64,000 nt of DNA from JAJDXW01 sp965223775 (GTDB taxonomy: Bacteria > Pseudomonadota > Gammaproteobacteria > HK1). The position numbers were made by a program, and so were the translations under genes. The notes under the pieces are model-generated. The model ran no database searches, was not told the DNA's origin, and worked only from the letters and a program-made list of their open reading frames with translations. Positions 42,101-49,538 of the stretch are shown one piece after another. The first letter of the stretch is position 1. Each line of letters opens with the position of its first letter. The stretch spans positions 682,001-746,000 of the forward strand of contig OZ245021.1 of assembly GCA_965223775.1 (NCBI GenBank), given 5' to 3'.

Positions 42101-43185
42101 CCCTCGTTCCATGTGGCGCTCGAGTCCGCCACCGTGACGTCCGCGGGAATCCGGGCATAGTGGAAGCCAGTTAGAATCGGGGTGTTGTCGTGCCGGACGA
42201 GTACCGTATCCGGCGTGAGGTTCCGGTGCAGCATGGGCTCCCCGTTCTCGCCCGCTCGGTGCAAATCTGACAGTGCGTTAACGGCGTGTCGGGCAAACGC
42301 CAAGCGCGCCTTCGTATTCCAAGTATCATCGGCGGCACGCTCCCCGATGCAGGGCGCCGCCGGATCTGCCATCGTGAAGAACCACATCTCGCCAGGGTAC
42401 CCGGGTGCCTCCTGGAACGAATCGTCGATGCGCGGCGCCCAAATGTGGAATTGCAGCCGGTGCAATGCGTCGAATTCCCGCCGCGCCTTTGCCTCCGGGT
42501 TCGCTCGATCCGTGGCCGAAAAATCGTAGAGATGGAGGAGCACCCGGTTTCGCCGGGTGGAATGCGTGCCCTTGTAGATCCGATGAAAGCGCTCATCCGA
42601 AGCCGTCTCAAGCTCCAGGTTGACGTAGCCGGCCAAGCGTCTCAGCGCACCATCCACGATCACCTCAGTCTTCGGGTAGAGAGCCTTCGCCACCATCCTG
42701 ATCTGCTGTGGCGAAAGGGAAGCGCCCCCTTCCAGCCCCAAGGCGCTCGGGCAAGCCTTCAAGGTGTGAAACCGGACCCCGCGGACCTCTCGTCCTTCGA
42801 GCGGTCTGACCTTGGAGGCGTCCTCGGTGACCAGAAACACCCCATCCACCCGGCCAATAGCCGCAATCTTCCGGCGTAGTGTGGTCCCGACCCTGCGCGC
42901 CTTGTCCGTCACGCGATCGGCTTCGTGCTCCACGCGTTCGGCGTTCCGGTTTACCCAGGCCTCGGTCCAGTGCTTGACCTCGATGAGCCGGACCCCGGGC
43001 GGACCAATTGCTACGACATCGATCTCGTCGAATTGGCGTCGATGGGTGGCGGAGAACGCAAGGTTGGTCAACAGCAGCCACTCGCCATCACCCAATTCGG
43101 AAATCAGACTCGTCTTGAGTTGCTCGATAGCCTTGCGCTCGCTGTCGTTGGCGAATGGCCCACAGGAGATAACTTGTACCTTCAT
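39148..43185 (-). CDS. NERD nuclease-like / pseudokinase / kinase / DptF-like ATPase fusion
   Basis: 1,345 residues. (1) NERD domain, about 5-130, with the PD-(D/E)XK-like core FDEIDVVAIGPPGVRLIEVK. (2) A protein-kinase-like domain, about 190-420, with HRNLTPDTVLV in place of HRD and TGFH in place of DFG, so probably a pseudokinase. (3) A second kinase domain, about 450-720, with glycine loop LGSGGVGATFKV, HGDVSPRNLIV and DYD, likely active. (4) A P-loop ATPase with GNAGDGKTALL, followed by NDGRLLEWIELTEE and a possible zinc site CQTCSAEGRC; this part resembles DptF. It is the first gene of a three-cistron operon. The fusion suggests that phosphorylation gates a DptFGH-type restriction complex (inference). 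Confidence 0.8.
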   Translation of the reverse strand: MKVQVISCGPFANDSERKAIEQLKTSLISELGDGEWLLLTNLAFSATHRRQFDEIDVVAIGPPGVRLIEVKHWTEAWVNRNAERVEHEADRVTDKARRVGTTLRRKIAAIGRVDGVFLVTEDASKVRPLEGREVRGVRFHTLKACPSALGLEGGASLSPQQIRMVAKALYPKTEVIVDGALRRLAGYVNLELETASDERFHRIYKGTHSTRRNRVLLHLYDFSATDRANPEAKARREFDALHRLQFHIWAPRIDDSFQEAPGYPGEMWFFTMADPAAPCIGERAADDTWNTKARLAFARHAVNALSDLHRAGENGEPMLHRNLTPDTVLVRHDNTPILTGFHYARIPADVTVADSSATWNEGNIAVAPEVRTLGLGGADTRSDTYSLSASLSVLFAERDDEGSRKAREVLTGGLADDPGARSTLQALHDSLSEMLGESPEPSPPPARFWTEDQIVRFRGRDYRIVSPLGSGGVGATFKVVRIDPSTGGDLGAYVAKVVRDEETGRQVLGAYNLVHSHLHQSAALSTIFETADRWRDNDFIALMAWIEGEPLSELAGVLPLLAEDFQEESEEPLVLRWLRTTCDALDVLHRNGLVHGDVSPRNLIVSDSELVLTDYDCVTKVGQPRGAPGTIMYSSHTHLEDRLTEPSDDVFALAASFFHVLFDKEPFSYDGRLAKERGLNWGDVEREEYPTVAVFLDKATDPDPARRFASATEAKAVLSPPVPIDAANADEPTGTGAADSAALPSESPTRSENEVLWLRSLLQSYPGSRWGNRETRGLDTDFAVDTYVETKLEQLLFEQISERRVRLVVLCGNAGDGKTALLQHLAGRLGFGDTTSETRILEKQLDDGLTVRMNLDGSASWRGRSADELLNEFLAPFQHGEPAEDLVHLLAINDGRLLEWIELTEERTDGETPLTGDLAKLLDADDRAPPPAHIRFISLNQRSLVGGVTADGKDIETGFLDALVDRLYGGERAAEFWTPCQTCSAEGRCEVRRAMRLFGPEWLPDVSPEKERTRARQRLFEALQAVYLRGETHITVRELRASLVYILFGTHYCSDYHNPSHSAGEPQPYWDRAFAPDSLAKQGEALRELVRFDPALEAHPKIDRYLSRSGEWGDESGAQRSTGERALGSARRRAYFELSEEELETISGSLDALGLSRGCFSRDFRDLPIREDARENQCRRLCRGISRLEDLPPQALDRKGVVPLRITPRTPTETAFWAEKKIDDFRLEVDLPRDTEGLDRLQREATLVYRYRDGEEERLRLGADLFHVLRELDEGYQLGDVSTDDTFAQLSIFVQRLVREDERRVLAWNPMKDDVIYDIAARIIEPETPDALQQMRFRRLEDSDG

Positions 43186-43489
43186 GCAAGTACTCTACCG
43201 CTACCGCGACACCTTGTGGATCCCATGCTCTCTCGACCAGACCGTTAGCTCGAAAATCCCGTGAGGGAGGAACCGTCCGACTCCATAATCAATTATAATT
43301 CAATTCGTTACGATGATAGTAACCGGGAGCCAGACGGTGACGAAATGGAACCACGAGGCGTTGGCATTTTCGATCTGGCGGCGCCGCCGGGTTTGGGCGC
43401 ATCTCTCCGGCGGTTCGACTTCTTCCAATGGCGGCGCGTGGCACGAGTACAAGGCGGTCCACCCCGAAGGATTGCAGTACGGCCAGTAC

Positions 43490-44297
43490 TGCGAGCGGTG
43501 GAAGACGAAGTTCGAGGCATCCGCGGCGGCGGCGGGAGCGAACCGGAGGACGACCTCGACGGGCTCCTCCTGGAAGGTTCCGAACGAGCGCTTCGCGTAG
43601 CGCTCCAGGTCGATGTCCGGGTCCCGCTCGAAGGTCGCGTCGCTGATGCGAAGCTCGCTCATGTTGGCAAGGCGCCAGAGCCGCGGCTCCTCCTTCCATT
43701 CGCTCGACGCGACGAGGAACGCGCGGTTTCCGTAGAGGAGCCCCAGGGGCCGGACCCGCTGGCGGCTTCGCCGTCCCGTCGCCTGCGCGAGGTACCGGAA
43801 TCCACCCACCGGCGCGTCGTGATCGCTTCTCGCAAGGCGGAGAGCAGGCCCGTGTCGAGACGAGGCCTCGGACCCGCGTGCATGGCAAGGCCCTCGGCCT
43901 GGACGAGGGCCGCGAGCTCGGACTCGATCCGGGCGAGCGATTTCGTACGAAGGATTGCACGAACCCTCGTCGCGAATTCGCGGAGCGTGCCGGCCCGCTC
44001 CTCGAGACCGACGCGCTCAAGTGACGAGGCGGCGGATTCGAGTTCCGCGAGCTCTTCGGGCGCGATCGCGACGAGCCGGCGAACGGCGTCCGACCGAAGG
44101 CGCCAGCGGCGCTTAGGGTCGTCCGTATCCACGAGCTCGAGAGGGCCGAACGCCGCCTCGACCGCGTTGCGCATGCGCTCCGCGGTGCTCCGGCTGACGG
44201 AGAAGTCGGCCTGAATTTCGTCCAGCGTCAGTCCGCCGGGCGTCCCCTGGAGGCGCACCGCGAGTCGCACGAGGTTCTCTATCCGTTCGTAACGCAT
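43490..44297 (-). pseudogene. WYL-domain transcription regulator, frameshifted and truncated
   Basis: The N-terminal part (from ATG 44297) has a winged helix-turn-helix (LTLDEIQADFSVSRSTAERM) and helical linker up to SALREAITTRRWV near 43830. The WYL core then continues in another frame: FRYLAQATGRRSRQRVRPLG, LLYGNRAFLVASS, EPRLWRLANMSELRI. After ASNFVFHRSQ, near 43490, it is replaced by unrelated sequence, so the C-terminal tail is gone. One frame change plus truncation make it a pseudogene. It follows the intact tandem AAA+ gene on the same strand by 105 bases, suggesting a former regulator-ATPase pair. Confidence 0.65.
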
Positions 44298-44402
44298 TGT
44301 GTGGTGAAAATGACCATTTGCCCCGTCATCCCTGAATGATAGCGGGCGCCTGCGGCGGACGGAACCACGAAGGGGCGGAACGCCGTCCCCCGCCCCTCGC
44401 CC

Positions 44403-46472
44403 CTACGGCCGGAATCCAATCGGGCGGGGGCGGTCCGGCTTCGCGTCGCACTCGGCGCGAAGCATGGCCGCGAGTGTTTCCGGCTCGTCGTGTTTTGCCA
44501 GGAACCACGCCTTCCGGTGCACGACCGCGAAGTCCCCGGGCGTGAGGGCGGCAAGGTTCGTGACGCCGTCGGGAGGCGGGAGCGCGAAGTAGGCCCGGAA
44601 CGCCTCCTCCACCTGCTCCGGCGCGAGGTAGTCGAGGCGCACCTTGAAGACGAACCGGCGCAAGGTGGCGGGGTCGAGGTGTTCGCCGAAGTTCGTCGTG
44701 CAGGCGAAGGGGAGGGGATGGCTCTCCATCCAGGTCAGCATCTCGTTGACCTGGCTCACCTCCCAGCTCCGGTGCGCGGACCGCCGGTCGGCGAGGAGCG
44801 AGTCGGCCTCGTCGAAGATGAGAAAGGCTTGTGCGTCGCGCGCTTCGGCGAACGCGGCCGCGATCTGCTGCTCGGTCTCGCCGACCCAGGGCGAGAGCAG
44901 ATCGGACGCGCGCTTCTGCAGGACCTCGAGTCCGAGGCGTTCCGCCAGGTAGCGCGCGAACGCGCTCTTGCCGGTCCCGGGCGGACCCTGAAGGCAGAGC
45001 GAGAAGCCCCGGTCGGCGTCCCGCACGAGACACTCGGCAAGGGTGACCGGATCGGTATCGGCGTGGATGAGCCCGAGATCGAACCTTGGCGGCGGACCCT
45101 GCGGCGGCTTCTCGCACCCGAGCACCCGCGACAGGCTCCGGACCCCGTGGCGCACCGCCTCGATGCCGCCACCCGCGAGCCCGGCTGCCGCCGTCGCCCC
45201 GGCCCCCACCCCGGGGGTGGCTTCGAACTCCCGCGCGAGCGAGAGCACGTCTTCACTCGGAGCCTCGATGCCGCGGCGCGCGAGCTCCCGCGCCCAGATC
45301 CGGGCCCTCACCCGGGGCGTCGGGCGGCGAAGCTCGAGCGCGAACATCATCCGCCGAAGGATGGTCTCGCTCACCCCGCGGGGGCTGTTCATGGTCCAGA
45401 GGGTCGGCGTCGGCGCCGCCTCGAGGAGCCGGTGCATGTACACCTTGGAGCCCGTGTTGCGGAAGGCCATGCGTGACTGCGGACCGGAGAGCCTCCACGC
45501 GGGGAACGGGTCCGAGAGAAGGTCCTCCATCTCGTCGAAGAGGAGGAGCGACCCGCCGTGCCCGGCGAGCAGGCGCTGGGCGAGCCGGAGCTCCTGGAGG
45601 CGTTCGCCGCGCATCGGCTCGTCGCCCTTCTCGTCGAACTCGCCCACGCTGTAGAGGGACGCGTCGAGCCGCTCGGCGAGGACCTTGCAGAACTCGGTCT
45701 TGCCCGTCCCGGGAGGGCCGTAGAGGAGGATGTTGACTCCCGGGGCGCCGCTCGCGAGCACGCCCTTGATCACCCTCTCAATGTGGTCGCGGTCGCGGGC
45801 CACGTGGTCGAAGTCCGACCATTCGAGCTCGCTTGCGGGCGCCGCGTCGAGGAGCAGGCGGTGCACGTCGGTTCCGGAGCCGGCGGGAGCGGCGGCGAGC
45901 CGGTTCAGCCGGTCGAGCGCCTTCAAGTCCCCGTCGCTGTCGACGGAGACGAGTCCCGAGCGCACGAGCGGCGCGTCCGCCCGCAGCCGTCCCTGGACGG
46001 TGTTCGCCGATACGCCAAGGAGCGCGGGCAACGCCGGATTCTGGACGTTGAGCGGCGTGAATCTCCTCGATGACCGGAACACGTCGTCGATCATCGACTC
46101 GATGACGGGCTGCGTCTGGTAGCGAAGGACAAGCTCGAGGACGTCGACGTCCCGGCGCGTGAGTCCCGTTGTCTTCGCGAGACGGCGGAGCCGCTGCGCG
46201 GTCCGGTCAGGGCGTGCCTTCCGCGCGACCGAGTACTCCTCGCGCAAGGCGGTCTGGAGCGAGCGCCAGTTGCCCCCGGACATCCCCTCGTCGCGACCAC
46301 GCTTCCCCGCCCGAATGGTCGATGGCCTCTTCCTCCTCCCGAACGCCACCCGGTTCTCCCGGTCGGCAATCCATTCGGCGAGGTCCGACGCCTCCCGGTC
46401 CCGGTGGTGAAGGGCCGCGGCGGCGTTCGCGAGGTAGAAGGCCATCAGGCGCTGCTCGTACGCGTTCAGCAT
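44403..46472 (-). CDS. tandem AAA+ ATPase, intact family member
   Basis: 689 residues. An N-terminal helical and winged-helix-like region (about 1-220) starts LNAYEQRLMAFYLANAAAAL. AAA-1 has Walker A YGPPGTGKTEF (about 255) and Walker B LLLFDEMEDL (about 310). AAA-2 has LQGPPGTGKSAF (about 495) and FLIFDEADSLLADRRSAHRS (about 550). Both P-loops look active. The C-terminus ends in CDAKPDRPRPIGFRP. I do not know the family's biological role. Its start lies in a hairpin that covers the ribosome binding site. Three broken relatives lie in this window. A WYL regulator relic follows. Confidence 0.85.
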   Translation of the reverse strand: MLNAYEQRLMAFYLANAAAALHHRDREASDLAEWIADRENRVAFGRRKRPSTIRAGKRGRDEGMSGGNWRSLQTALREEYSVARKARPDRTAQRLRRLAKTTGLTRRDVDVLELVLRYQTQPVIESMIDDVFRSSRRFTPLNVQNPALPALLGVSANTVQGRLRADAPLVRSGLVSVDSDGDLKALDRLNRLAAAPAGSGTDVHRLLLDAAPASELEWSDFDHVARDRDHIERVIKGVLASGAPGVNILLYGPPGTGKTEFCKVLAERLDASLYSVGEFDEKGDEPMRGERLQELRLAQRLLAGHGGSLLLFDEMEDLLSDPFPAWRLSGPQSRMAFRNTGSKVYMHRLLEAAPTPTLWTMNSPRGVSETILRRMMFALELRRPTPRVRARIWARELARRGIEAPSEDVLSLAREFEATPGVGAGATAAAGLAGGGIEAVRHGVRSLSRVLGCEKPPQGPPPRFDLGLIHADTDPVTLAECLVRDADRGFSLCLQGPPGTGKSAFARYLAERLGLEVLQKRASDLLSPWVGETEQQIAAAFAEARDAQAFLIFDEADSLLADRRSAHRSWEVSQVNEMLTWMESHPLPFACTTNFGEHLDPATLRRFVFKVRLDYLAPEQVEEAFRAYFALPPPDGVTNLAALTPGDFAVVHRKAWFLAKHDEPETLAAMLRAECDAKPDRPRPIGFRP

Positions 46473-46477
46473 GGACT

Positions 46478-46508
46478 CTCTCCGGACCGGACTTGCGGTC
46501 CGGGAGAG
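46478..46508 (-). promoter_or_regulatory. leader hairpin enclosing the AAA+ gene's ribosome binding site
   Basis: On the transcript, CUCUCCCGGACC pairs with GGUCCGGAGAG around an 8-base loop (GCAAGUCC), with one bulged base. The 3' arm contains GGAGAG, the only ribosome binding site, six bases before the AUG at 46472. A hairpin of this kind would block initiation until opened. The same architecture recurs before the related gene at 50573. Confidence 0.5.
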
Positions 46509-46526
46509 GCTAGCGGGCGGCTACGT

Positions 46527-46671
46527 CAGAACCGGACGTACTCGACGAGCCAATTCGCATCCGGGTGGAGGAGGCGGCGCGCGGGCCGCGGCAGTTGGGG
46601 TCGTAGCGGTACCCAGCTTTCCGGGCGAGCGCCCGCAGGTAACCGCCATCAATGAACACCGTGGCTTTCAT
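46527..46671 (-). pseudogene. NYN-domain (PIN-like RNase) relic
   Basis: From ATG 46671, behind GGAGGT, it reads KATVFIDGGYLRALARKAGY, the N-terminus of NYN-domain RNases with the first acidic metal ligand (Asp in FIDGG). About 30 residues in, it breaks. A few codons of a C-terminal end (NWLVEYVRF, stop near 46527) follow in a different frame. Most of the gene is deleted. The intact NYN protein at 54986 is a different type. Confidence 0.5.
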
Positions 46672-46697
46672 GCCGGACCTCCATGTCGGAGCTCGTA

Positions 46698-46733
46698 GAA
46701 GAAAGAAGCCCCTCGTGGCGGACCACGAGGGGC
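46698..46733 (-). terminator. rho-independent-type terminator, minus strand
   Basis: GCCCCTCGTGG (46708-46718) and CCACGAGGGGC (46723-46733) form a perfect 11-bp stem with loop CGGA. Read on the minus strand, the stem is followed by TTCTTTCTTC, an imperfect U-tract. It would stop transcripts coming from the integrase relic region before the NYN/AAA+ genes. Confidence 0.6.
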
Positions 46734-47006
46734 CTCGGGATACATGCCCGCCTACGGGCGTATCGGATAGGAGAACGACCCTATGTGAAGACGGTTGTGT
46801 CCGTCAAGACGGTCGTTGACGGGAAACGGACCGGCGCGATGCCGAAGTCGGAGACGAGCCTGGACGCGGCAAGCGGCGCGTAGCAGGCATCGTCGTCGAG
46901 GTGCTTCGGCGCCGGCGCGAAGGGTTGCCGGCCAGCCGGACCCTCTCGCGCGTGTGGAAGCGGAGGCCAAGGCGATACAGGCGGGGTGGCTGCAACGGCC
47001 GGACAG

Positions 47007-47138
47007 CAGCCGGAAGAACGAGCGTCTCCCTTGGGTGTAGTAGTCGGCGACCCGGAGTGTGACCGCGGCGCTCACCCGCGCGAAGCTGTAGACGAGGACG
47101 CCGAGGAACGCACGGTCTCGAAGCCCCATCCTCGCAAT
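47007..47138 (-). pseudogene. tyrosine recombinase catalytic-domain relic
   Basis: 44 residues read GLRDRAFLGVLVYSFARVSA, then AVTLRVADYYTQGRRSFF. This is the box I region of XerC/D-type tyrosine recombinases, including the first catalytic Arg in FARVSA. The rest (box II HxxR and the Tyr) is absent; downstream frames are scrambled. It is a trace of an integrase gene, consistent with past integron- or island-like insertions here. Confidence 0.55.
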
Positions 47139-47202
47139 AGCCCGGTGATGGCAGCCCGTTTGTGCCTGGTAGGTGTTGCGCCGGAGCGCCCATCGCAGCG
47201 AA

Positions 47203-47230
47203 TTGCGCCAGTACCAAATCTTGGTATAGT
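47203..47230 (+). promoter_or_regulatory. ParDE promoter with overlapping palindromic operator
   Basis: TTGCGC (47203-47208) and TATAGT (47225-47230) form a -35/-10 pair with 16-base spacing. TACCAA-ATC-TTGGTA (47212-47226) is a palindrome that overlaps the -10 box. ParD antitoxins repress their own operon by binding such sites, so autoregulation is expected. AAAGGAG (47238-47244) follows as ribosome binding site. Confidence 0.55.
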
Positions 47231-47251
47231 GCGCGCCAAAGGAGTATCCCC

Positions 47252-47488
47252 ATGCCACGCAACACGTCGGTCTCGCTTGGCGATCACTTCACGGGCTTCA
47301 TCGGCGAGCGGGTCGCGTCCGGCCGCTACAACTCCGCAAGCGACGTCGTGCGTGCCGCGTTGCGCCTGCTGGAGGAGCACGAGGCCAGGGTGGAAGCGCT
47401 ACGCGACGCCCTGGTCGAGGGCGAACGGTCCGGTCCCGCCGCTCCGTTCGATTTCGACGCGTTCATCGCTCGCAAGAAATCCGCCTGA
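47252..47488 (+). CDS. parD: ParD-family antitoxin
   Basis: 78 residues. The N-terminal ribbon-helix-helix motif (RNTSVSLGDHFTGFIGERVA) precedes SGRYNSASDVVRAALRLLEE, the conserved ParD block. The acidic tail FDFDAFIARKKSA wraps the toxin. It binds and neutralises the ParE toxin encoded five bases downstream and represses the promoter at 47203. AAAGGAG lies seven bases before the ATG. Confidence 0.92.
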   Translation: MPRNTSVSLGDHFTGFIGERVASGRYNSASDVVRAALRLLEEHEARVEALRDALVEGERSGPAAPFDFDAFIARKKSA

Positions 47489-47493
47489 ACGCC

Positions 47494-47784
47494 ATGGCGG
47501 GCTATGCCCTGTCTCCGGCGGCCCGGGCCGACATCGAAGAGATCTGGGACTACACGGTTCGCCATTGGGGCGAGGCGCAGGCCGAGCGCTACACGCAGGA
47601 CATCCGTGATGCCTGCGAGGCGCTGGGCGACGGCACCCTGTCCGGCCGGTCGGCCGAAGACATCCGGGCCGGTTACCGCAAGGCCGCCGTAGGCTCGCAC
47701 GTGATGTTCTATCGGGTGCGTGCGGACGTGGTGGAAATCGTCCGCATTCTGCACCGGAATATGGACGTGGGCCGCCACATCTAG
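47494..47784 (+). CDS. parE: ParE-family toxin (RelE/ParE superfamily)
   Basis: 96 residues: YALSPAARADIEEIWDYTVR, then GEAQAERYTQDIRDAC, GYRKAAVGSHVMFYRV and the C-terminal VEIVRILHRNMDVGRH. These are the conserved blocks of ParE toxins, which poison DNA gyrase. It is complete and paired with the antitoxin, five bases apart. The module probably stabilises this island. Confidence 0.92.
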   Translation: MAGYALSPAARADIEEIWDYTVRHWGEAQAERYTQDIRDACEALGDGTLSGRSAEDIRAGYRKAAVGSHVMFYRVRADVVEIVRILHRNMDVGRHI

Positions 47785-47891
47785 CCTCGGTTTGGGCGGC
47801 GCTCCACCGTCCCCGGGAAAGTTGCTTCGACATTGACGGAAACCCCCAGGGGGCGGAAGCCCTCCTGCCCCTCGCCGCTCGCCCCTTGCCC

Positions 47892-48222
47892 CTACGGCCG
47901 GAACCCGATTGGGCGGGGGCGGTTCGGCTTCGCCTCGCACTCGGCGAACGCGTCCGCGATCCGCTGCTCGGTCTCGCCGACCCAGGGCGAGAGCAGGTCG
48001 GACGCGCGCTTCTGCAGGACCTCGAGCCCGAGGCGCTCCGCCAGGTAGCGCGCGAACGCGCTCTTGCCGGTCCCGGGCGGACCCTGGAGGCAGAGCGAGA
48101 AGCCCCGGCCCGCGTCCCGCACGAGACACTCGGCGAGGGTGGCCGGGTCGGTATCGGCCTGGATGAGCCCGAGCTCGAACCTCGGCGGCGGACCCTGCGG
48201 CGGCCTTTCGCACCCGGCCCCG
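47892..48222 (-). pseudogene. tandem AAA+ ATPase fragment (second P-loop joined to C-terminus)
   Basis: It contains FELGLIQADTDPATLAECLV, the second P-loop LQGPPGTGKSAFARYLAERL and SPWVGETEQRIADAFAE. It then jumps directly to CEAKPNRPRPIGFRP, the last residues of the intact relative. About 160 residues of AAA-2, including Walker B, are deleted in frame. It probably belonged to the same gene copy as 49539-50573, from which it is separated by the MazEF pair and another relic. Confidence 0.65.
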
Positions 48223-48305
48223 CAATGTTCCGGACGGGCGCGAGGCCCTTCCGTTCTACCACCAAATACGTTACATGTAGCACGGCGACCCATCCGGAGA
48301 CCCCC

Positions 48306-48557
48306 ATGGCTACCGCATCCACCAGCGCCGAGCGAGTCGCAAAGCGACGCGCCGCCCTCAGAGCACAGGGACTTCGCCCCGTACAAATCTGGGTGCCCGA
48401 CACCCGCGCCCCGGGCTTCGCCGAGGAATACGCGCGCCAAGCCGCAATCGCCGATGCGGCAAACCGAGCCGATCCGGAGCTCCGCCAGATCGAGGAGACC
48501 GTCGCGGCCGACATCGCCGAACACCTCGATGCTCTCGAAACCGAACAAAGCGGATGA
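48306..48557 (+). CDS. antitoxin MazE-like (DUF3018-type)
   Basis: 83 residues: STSAERVAKRRAALRAQGLR, then PVQIWVPDTRAPGFAEEYAR and an acidic C-terminus (ADIAEHLDALETEQSG). This is the pattern of MazE-like antitoxins that carry an N-terminal ribbon-helix-helix-type DNA-binding part. It overlaps the MazF gene by four bases (ATGA). Its function is to neutralise the adjacent RNase and autoregulate the pair. Confidence 0.8.
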   Translation: MATASTSAERVAKRRAALRAQGLRPVQIWVPDTRAPGFAEEYARQAAIADAANRADPELRQIEETVAADIAEHLDALETEQSG

Positions 48558-48883
48558 ACCGAGGCGACCTCGTCACCGTCGCGCTCCAGGGCGAGCGCGG
48601 CAAACCGCGCCCGGCCCTCGTCCTCCAATCCGACCTCGCCGCCAACCTCACCTCAACGCGCACCGTCGCGCTGCTGACCAGCACTGAACTCGACATCCCG
48701 CTCATCCGGATACCCATCGAACCGTCGGAACAAAATCGTCTTCGCACACGTTCCTTCGTCATGATCGATCAGATCTTCTCGGCGAGTCCGCGGCGGTTCG
48801 GCGACGTCTTCGGGCACCTCGACAACACGGACATCATCGCCGTCAACCGAGCCCTCGCGCTCTTCCTCGGCATCGCGAGCTGA
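48554..48883 (+). CDS. mazF: MazF/PemK-family endoribonuclease toxin
   Basis: 109 residues. It begins NRGDLVTVALQGERGKPRPA, followed by LVLQSDL, the beta-barrel start of MazF/PemK with the catalytic Arg in GKPRPALVLQ. RTRSFVMIDQIFSASPRRFG carries the conserved S/T-x-x-x-x-D region. The protein cleaves mRNA at short sequences. It is complete and coupled to its antitoxin. The pair has been dropped between two pieces of a broken tandem AAA+ gene. Confidence 0.88.
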   Translation: MNRGDLVTVALQGERGKPRPALVLQSDLAANLTSTRTVALLTSTELDIPLIRIPIEPSEQNRLRTRSFVMIDQIFSASPRRFGDVFGHLDNTDIIAVNRALALFLGIAS

Positions 48884-49039
48884 TGCCGTACGCCCCGGGG
48901 CACGGCCCAATCCGAAGCTCCGGCCCGCCCCGTTCCAGAATTACAGTTGAACTGAGCCGAGGTCCGCGGCCGGATGCCATACTCGCGGTCAGGACGGCGT
49001 TTTGCTGCAACTCCAGGAGAGCCTATAAGCCAACGCCCG

Positions 49040-49500
49040 CCGGGCGCCGAGCTCGTTGCCCCCTTTGACTCCCTTCTCCCCACGTTCTCCGATACGAAGA
49101 ACCACCGGTTGCCAGGCCCAAGCGCCTCGCGCACCAACTCAAGATACCGAGGCGCGGTCCCGATCCCGAGGACGTGCCCCACCTCGTTGACCGCGGTGCG
49201 AAGATCCCCCCGCGCCCGAAACCGCACCCGCACCACGCCGAGCCACGGGCGGAACCCGCCGCTCGCGGGATCGACGTCCCATGCGTGGGGTTGGCCGGTC
49301 GCCACATCCACGTTCCACTCGTCGTCCACCAGGACGAGCAACCCGTCCAAGTCGTCCAGGATCACACCCTCATCGATCTCGATGTACCGCGTGAGCCGCA
49401 CCCGGCGTCCGTCGCGCATGTAGTACCCCGCCTGCGTCAGTGTGATCGGCCCGACCGGCACCTCCCGCTCCGCGACCAGTGCCAAGTCGCCTCCTTCATG
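49040..49500 (-). pseudogene. unidentified gene fragment fused behind the AAA+ relic
   Basis: On the minus strand a coherent stretch reads ITLTQAGYYMRDGRRVRLTR, IDEGVILDDLDGLLVLVDDE, then FRPWLGVVRVRFRARGDL, NEVGHVLGIGTAPRYLELV and NRWFFVSENVG. The codon pattern is that of real protein, but there is no own start and it runs on from the AAA+ fragment upstream. NEVGHVLGIG recalls zinc-protease motifs except for Asn in place of the first His. I cannot name a family. It is probably a displaced C-terminal piece. Confidence 0.35.
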
Positions 49501-49538
49501 ACCGTGCGCTCTTCGGCCGACGGCACCCGGTCCAGCCA

